This document shows positions 62,025 through 64,000 of a DNA stretch of 64,000 nt, in pieces. Numbering within the stretch: the stretch's first letter is position 1; every line of letters begins with the position of its first letter. The position numbers and the translations under genes were made by a program. The stretch lies in the NCBI RefSeq assembly GCF_000150275.1, contig NW_002060949.1, positions 3,804,499 to 3,868,498 on the forward strand. Reading direction: 5' to 3'. The stretch comes from Trichoplax adhaerens (Eukaryota; Placozoa; Uniplacotomia; Trichoplacea; Trichoplacidae). The notes beneath the pieces are model-generated. The model had not been told where the DNA came from. It was given only the letters and a program-made list of their open reading frames with translations, and ran no database searches.

Positions 62025-64000
62025 TACAATATCTATCGTTAATAATCTTTTCTATCTCACATGCAATAAGAATAATTGTACATACTGCGTTGTAAACTTA
62101 TTATAATAAAAGGTATATAATGCAGTGCAATAGTATTTATCTTCACAATATATTAGTTTTAAAGAGATTCGTATTTCAATATCTCATGTTGGTGAGCGTA
62201 TTGACCATTATGAAAGGAATGTATTTGCAGTCAAACATACTGTAGTATTTTTATATTTGAGTCACTAATAGAACTTTAAAATATAGAATTTTAGCTACTG
62301 AAACTTCACTGAAGTTGTTATTGTTTATCCATGCCAATTATGATTTAATCTTATTTAATTTGTTGGTTATAGGCTGCTTGAACATTAGTTGTCTAATATT
62401 CTTGAGTACAATTTAAATTAATTCGATGACATTTATATTTAAAGGTAAAACATCTTTGTATAAATATACTAGAATTAAAAGTATTAATATCGCTGCAAGT
62501 TTACAGGATAAGATAAACCAAATAATTTTATGAAGCATTTGGCATAGAATTTTGTCTAAGTTGTTGCATTGTTGACATTTCAATCGATGGTATATATAAA
62601 GATATACTAAAAGCTTGCATTTTAATTTAGCCTAACCTGTAATTGTTACCGGTACCCAGCTGAGTTAAATTTCTACTTTATCTGCCTATTGAACTCTTGC
62701 AGCATTATTTGCTATCGGTTAGTCAGTGTTAGACCGAATGCATTGGCGACTTAACTAAACCTTGTAGTCAAAATACCAATATCAACGAGGAGTTTTAAAA
62801 ACGATAGCTAATACTGTACAAGATACCGTCGAACTGCAAATGTAAAATTCAAATACCGATTTTGCTAGTGTAAAGCTAGTTGAAAATAAATCAGTATGGA
62901 ATTATTCATAGAATACAGTAGCTGTAGGATCAAATTCGTTAGCAATCTATTTTTATGCTTTGATTTGAGTGTCAATACAACACACTAACTGCTGATTTCA
63001 TCACATTTAGGCAGTATAATGATAGGTTGACGAATATGATGATCCAGAACTTATAGTTATAGTTTTAGTCAACTGCAGAGTTATGCTGAGGCTTCCTTTG
63101 TGCATTCCAATCATAGGGTAAAAAAGGCGATATATTCTTTACTTAATGCATAATGCTGTAGTTTTTCTTAATTCAAGATCTTGTTTGAAATGTTAGCAAT
63201 TCCATTGGCTATCAAGAGGTAGTAAAATAATATAGAAATCATTATAACTCTGATGGTCTAAACAATACTTGAATATATACGGGATTACGTATCGAGTCGT
63301 TAATTCTGATCGATTTTAAATTGTTAAAGAATTTATGTTTTATTTGTTTTAAACTAAAGTTAGTTAGCAACGGATTTAAACCATGCATGAATATCGCGAA
63401 TATCAAATATGTTTGTTAATTTAGTGAATGGTGCTAGGTACGAATTTAATCAATTCTACAGTATAGTATAGTACTGCTGTTCCCAGGTATGGATTCATGC
63501 TCATCAGGCTTATAACCGTCTTAAATTCTTCATTCACAAAGATAGAAACTAGTTAATATAAATGAGAATACTGTATTAGAACTCGATTAAGAACAGTAAT
63601 CATATCCTGGTTTCAATCAAAAAAGAGGAATTTACTTACAGAAATATAAAAATAAAGAATTTTAAATTTAGTCAGTAAAAAATAATTGATAGACCAATAG
63701 GATCCCGAACAATATTTAGACTAGGTTTAGAATAATAAACGCACTTTTCTTTTTATATTTGTCAATAATTCTGTTTTTGTAAGTCTTATGGGAGAACTCG
63801 ATGTAGAATACTATATATTATCATGACTTTAAGTTACAAATGCACGGTGCAAGGTTTTATGAAATTTAAAAGCCAGTCCCAAAGTACGATTTACTTTTCA
63901 AAAAGTATATTATCGTTTATTTATGAAAGAAAAAATCAAGTTATTCTATAATATTCAAATTATAAATTAGCAAATTCTAAAATGTTAGGTAGTCCCAGGA
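62025..64000. other. Terminal intergenic stretch
   Basis: A+T-rich. Apart from the gene G polyadenylation signal near its left end, nothing is supported. Confidence 0.5.

Overview
This is an A+T-rich eukaryotic genomic window. No bacterial operon, ribosomal RNA or tRNA gene was recognised. Coding sequence occurs as short hydrophobic exons bounded by GT-AG splice sites (mostly GTAAGT donors). Intergenic DNA is full of simple repeats, tandem arrays and short palindromes, and there are two 50-N assembly gaps. A small invertebrate animal genome fits best. A placozoan such as Trichoplax would suit the composition and intron style, but that is inference and nothing in the window proves it.

The main result is that the window is a cluster of one multigene family that I cannot name. 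Eight members or partial members lie on the + strand and one partial member on the - strand. Each gene has four coding exons, and all three introns lie between codons (phase 0). Exon 1 (about 58-83 codons) carries the N-terminus, membrane segment 1 and the start of segment 2. Exon 2 is exactly 24 codons in every member except the last, where it is 30, and completes segment 2. Exon 3 (64-69 codons) carries segments 3 and 4. Exon 4 is a polar C-terminal tail of 32-104 codons including the stop. Most tails hold PPxY or LPxY motifs, the classic ligands of WW domains such as those of NEDD4-type ubiquitin ligases. Most of these genes are invisible to single-ORF searches because the exons are so short.

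Layout: 135-1755 (-) is a partial member running off the left edge, inside which a 0.3-kb sequence is duplicated. At 2100-4260 is a tandem satellite of about 316 bp. At 4300-5330 is a G+C-richer island with strong self-complementarity. At 6267-9268 is gene A, with its tail broken by a small duplication. At 14712-17924 is gene C1, with a 20-bp deletion in exon 1 and an assembly gap in intron 1. At 22105-24368 is gene B, intact. At 27724-27815 is a decayed exon 4. At 29558-31148 is C2, cut by a gap. At 31393-33345 is C3, intact. At 36655-37358 is a 77-bp minisatellite. Then come intact genes D (38036-39908), E (44447-47958), F (50770-53636) and the divergent G (59457-62020), all head-to-tail.

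The left half (to about 37 kb) is repetitive. Genes C1, C2 and C3 and their flanks are segmental duplicates, blocks 3' of A recur 3' of B and C1, and a 1.37-kb block occurs twice. The right half holds single, more divergent members with few repeats. I infer recent birth-and-death evolution at the left and older paralogues at the right. If the predicted topology is correct, the proteins sit in a membrane with the tail (and the N-terminal PPSY of gene E) in the cytosol, where they could recruit WW-domain proteins. That role comes from motifs only.
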